Assembly: GCA_037441725.1 (NCBI GenBank)
Contig: JBBIRT010000145.1
Span: 1 to 7,605 of the forward strand
Length of the DNA stretch: 7,605 nucleotides
Direction of reading: 5' to 3'
Source: JBBIRT01 sp037441725
Lineage (GTDB): Bacteria; Desulfobacterota; BSN033; UBA1163
Shown here: positions 6,501 to 7,605 of the stretch, in pieces
Numbering within the stretch: the stretch's first letter is position 1
How the letters are laid out: the number at the start of each line of letters is the position of its first letter
Notes under the pieces: generated by a model
Seen by the model: the letters and a program-made list of their open reading frames with translations, nothing else
Databases searched by the model: none
What the model was told of the DNA's origin: nothing
Program-made: the position numbers and the translations under genes

Positions 6501-7605
6501 GATATCCCCAATGCAGGCGAGGAGGCCTTAAAGGACCTTGATGAGAGCGGGATTATCCGTATCGGAGCTGAAGTGAAGCCAGGAGATATTCTCGTTGGAA
6601 AGGTGACCCCCAAGGGAGAGACCCAGCTCTCCCCAGAAGAGAAGCTCCTTCGAGCCATCTTCGGTGAAAAGGCCGGGGATGTTCGAGATACCTCCTTAAG
6701 GGTTCCTCACGGGATTGAAGGGATAGTGATCGATGCCAAAGTCTTTTCCAGAAAGGGTCAGGAGAGGGATGAAAGGACGAAGGCGATTGAGGATCAGGAA
6801 AAGGCAAGGCTGTTAAAAAATCAGGCCGATGAGATTCGGATCATCCAAAATAGCACTCGGAGAAAGATTGGAAAATACCTCATTGGCAAACGGGCTGCCC
6901 ATCGGATTGTCGATGAGAAGAAAAATCGTGTCTATTTGGAGGCGAAAGAAAAGATCAAGGAGGACCATCTCTTTGCCATTCCCTTTGACCGACTTAAAGA
7001 GATTGATGTGATCGAAGGGAAGCGAGTGCTTCCAGAGGTTCATCGTTTTCTTGATCGGGCCGAACTTCAGATCAATGTGGTTAAAGGGGTCTTTGGAGAC
7101 AAACTGGCTAAATTGAAGCGAGGGGATGAGCTTGCTCCTGGAGTGATTAAGACGGTGAAGGTTTACATCGCCATGAAGCGGAAACTCTCCGTAGGAGATA
7201 AGATGTCAGGCCGACATGGGAATAAAGGGATCATCTCCAGGATCCTTCCAGAGGAGGACATGCCCTACTTAGAGGATGGGACACCGGTGGAGATCATTCT
7301 CAATCCATTGGGGGTGCCCTCACGGATGAATGTGGGCCAGATTCTGGAGACCCACCTGGGTTGGGCTGCTAAGGGTCTGGGGTGGAAGATCGGTGAATTT
7401 TTACAAAAACACTTTAATCCCCAACTGCTTCGAAGAAAGATCAAAGAGATCTATTCTTCAAAGGAGATCAATGAATATCTGGATCAAGCCACAGACGATG
7501 AGATCATTGAGTTGGCCCGTAAGTTAGGGGATGGGATTTTTGTCTCCGTCCCTGTATTTGACGGGGCCTCCGAAGAAGAGATTAAAGGTCTTTTGAAAAA
7601 GGCAG
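3582..7605 (+). CDS. rpoB: DNA-directed RNA polymerase beta subunit (3' end beyond window), with an inserted L1-like domain
   Basis: The frame from ATG 3582 stays open to the window edge: 1341 codons, with roughly 130 more expected by comparison with E. coli. Landmarks run in order: RSPGVFF and RIIPYRGSW in the N-terminal part, the lobe, [10 protein letters not shown], the rifampicin region [32 protein letters not shown], NFEDS (E934/D935, acidic pair near the active site), then [12 protein letters not shown] at about 1205-1216, whose lysines contact the transcript end. Beta forms one side of the RNA polymerase cleft. GAGGAGGAGGG precedes the start. Two stretches are longer than in E. coli: about 20 residues at 364-387, and a diverged ribosomal L1 domain at about 446-527. 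The flanking core motifs are intact and no frameshift is seen. Confidence 0.97.
   Translation, partial: [1341 protein letters not shown]
4917..5162 (+). other. Ribosomal protein L1 domain II-like segment inserted in RpoB
   Basis: RpoB residues 446-527 align with L1 residues 74-156 from rplA in this window: about 41 of 82 positions identical with one single-residue gap (hand count). Shared blocks include KEALxAGA, GWLxFDxAIATPxM, KIL, GLMP and KxGTxT. L1 domain II is about residues 68-159, so the match covers almost exactly that structural domain. It lies between the RpoB motifs [12 protein letters not shown] and [13 protein letters not shown], where E. coli has about 13 residues. The reading frame is intact throughout. 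In L1 the same domain is itself an insertion with neighbouring ends, so it can plausibly be carried as a module in a loop. The RNA-contacting domain I of L1 is absent. Function is unknown. Confidence 0.9.
5448..5525 (+). other. Rifampicin-binding (cluster I) region of rpoB
   Basis: This segment encodes [20 protein letters not shown] and then RRLSALG. The residues matching E. coli D516 (here D631, codon 5472), H526 (H641, codon 5502) and S531 (S646, codon 5517) are all the sensitive type. The main difference from E. coli is I530 to L, as in many bacteria. By this region alone the enzyme would be expected to bind rifampicin. Confidence 0.85.

Overview
The window is one continuous, same-strand stretch of the bacterial translation/transcription cluster, in the order tuf (end only), rpmG, tRNA-Trp, secE, nusG, rplK, rplA, rplJ, rplL, rpoB (3' end missing). 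No gene is supported on the minus strand, and there is no mobile element, CRISPR array or phage sequence. The order tuf-rpmG-trnW-secE-nusG-rplKAJL-rpoB is common in bacteria. The moderate GC content, the proteobacterial-type RpoB (near E. coli through the rifampicin region, with a coiled, charged insert before the GDKM motif) and the L11/L10 sequences suggest a Desulfobacterota ('deltaproteobacterial') or related lineage. That placement is inference by eye; no tree was made.

Layout: 1-56 is the C-terminus of EF-Tu; 78-227 is ribosomal protein L33 (four-cysteine zinc type); 261-337 is tRNA-Trp(CCA) with an encoded CCA end; 383-601 is SecE; 623-1153 is NusG. A 134-base leader containing a perfect 8-bp hairpin separates nusG from rplK. 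rplK (1288-1710), rplA (1721-2428) and rplJ (2444-2971, TTG start) are tightly packed. rplL (3020-3409) follows. A 172-base spacer before rpoB can fold into a long nested stem plus a second hairpin that reaches the rpoB ribosome-binding site. rpoB runs from 3582 off the right edge with 1341 complete codons visible.

The genes supply the elongation factor, parts of the large subunit (L33, the L11/L10/L12 stalk base and stalk, the L1 stalk), the essential translocase subunit SecE, the elongation factor NusG that binds RNA polymerase, and the polymerase beta subunit. Their co-transcription would tie ribosome output to polymerase output.

The outstanding observation lies inside rpoB. Residues about 446-527 (4917-5162) are not RpoB-like but align with the product of rplA about 2.5 kb upstream: about 41 of 82 aligned residues are identical to L1 residues 74-156, by hand count with one gap. 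That segment matches domain II of ribosomal protein L1. It sits, in frame, where E. coli RpoB has a linker of only about 13 residues, just before the [10 protein letters not shown] motif. The beta subunit of this organism therefore seems to carry a grafted ribosomal protein L1 domain in its lobe.
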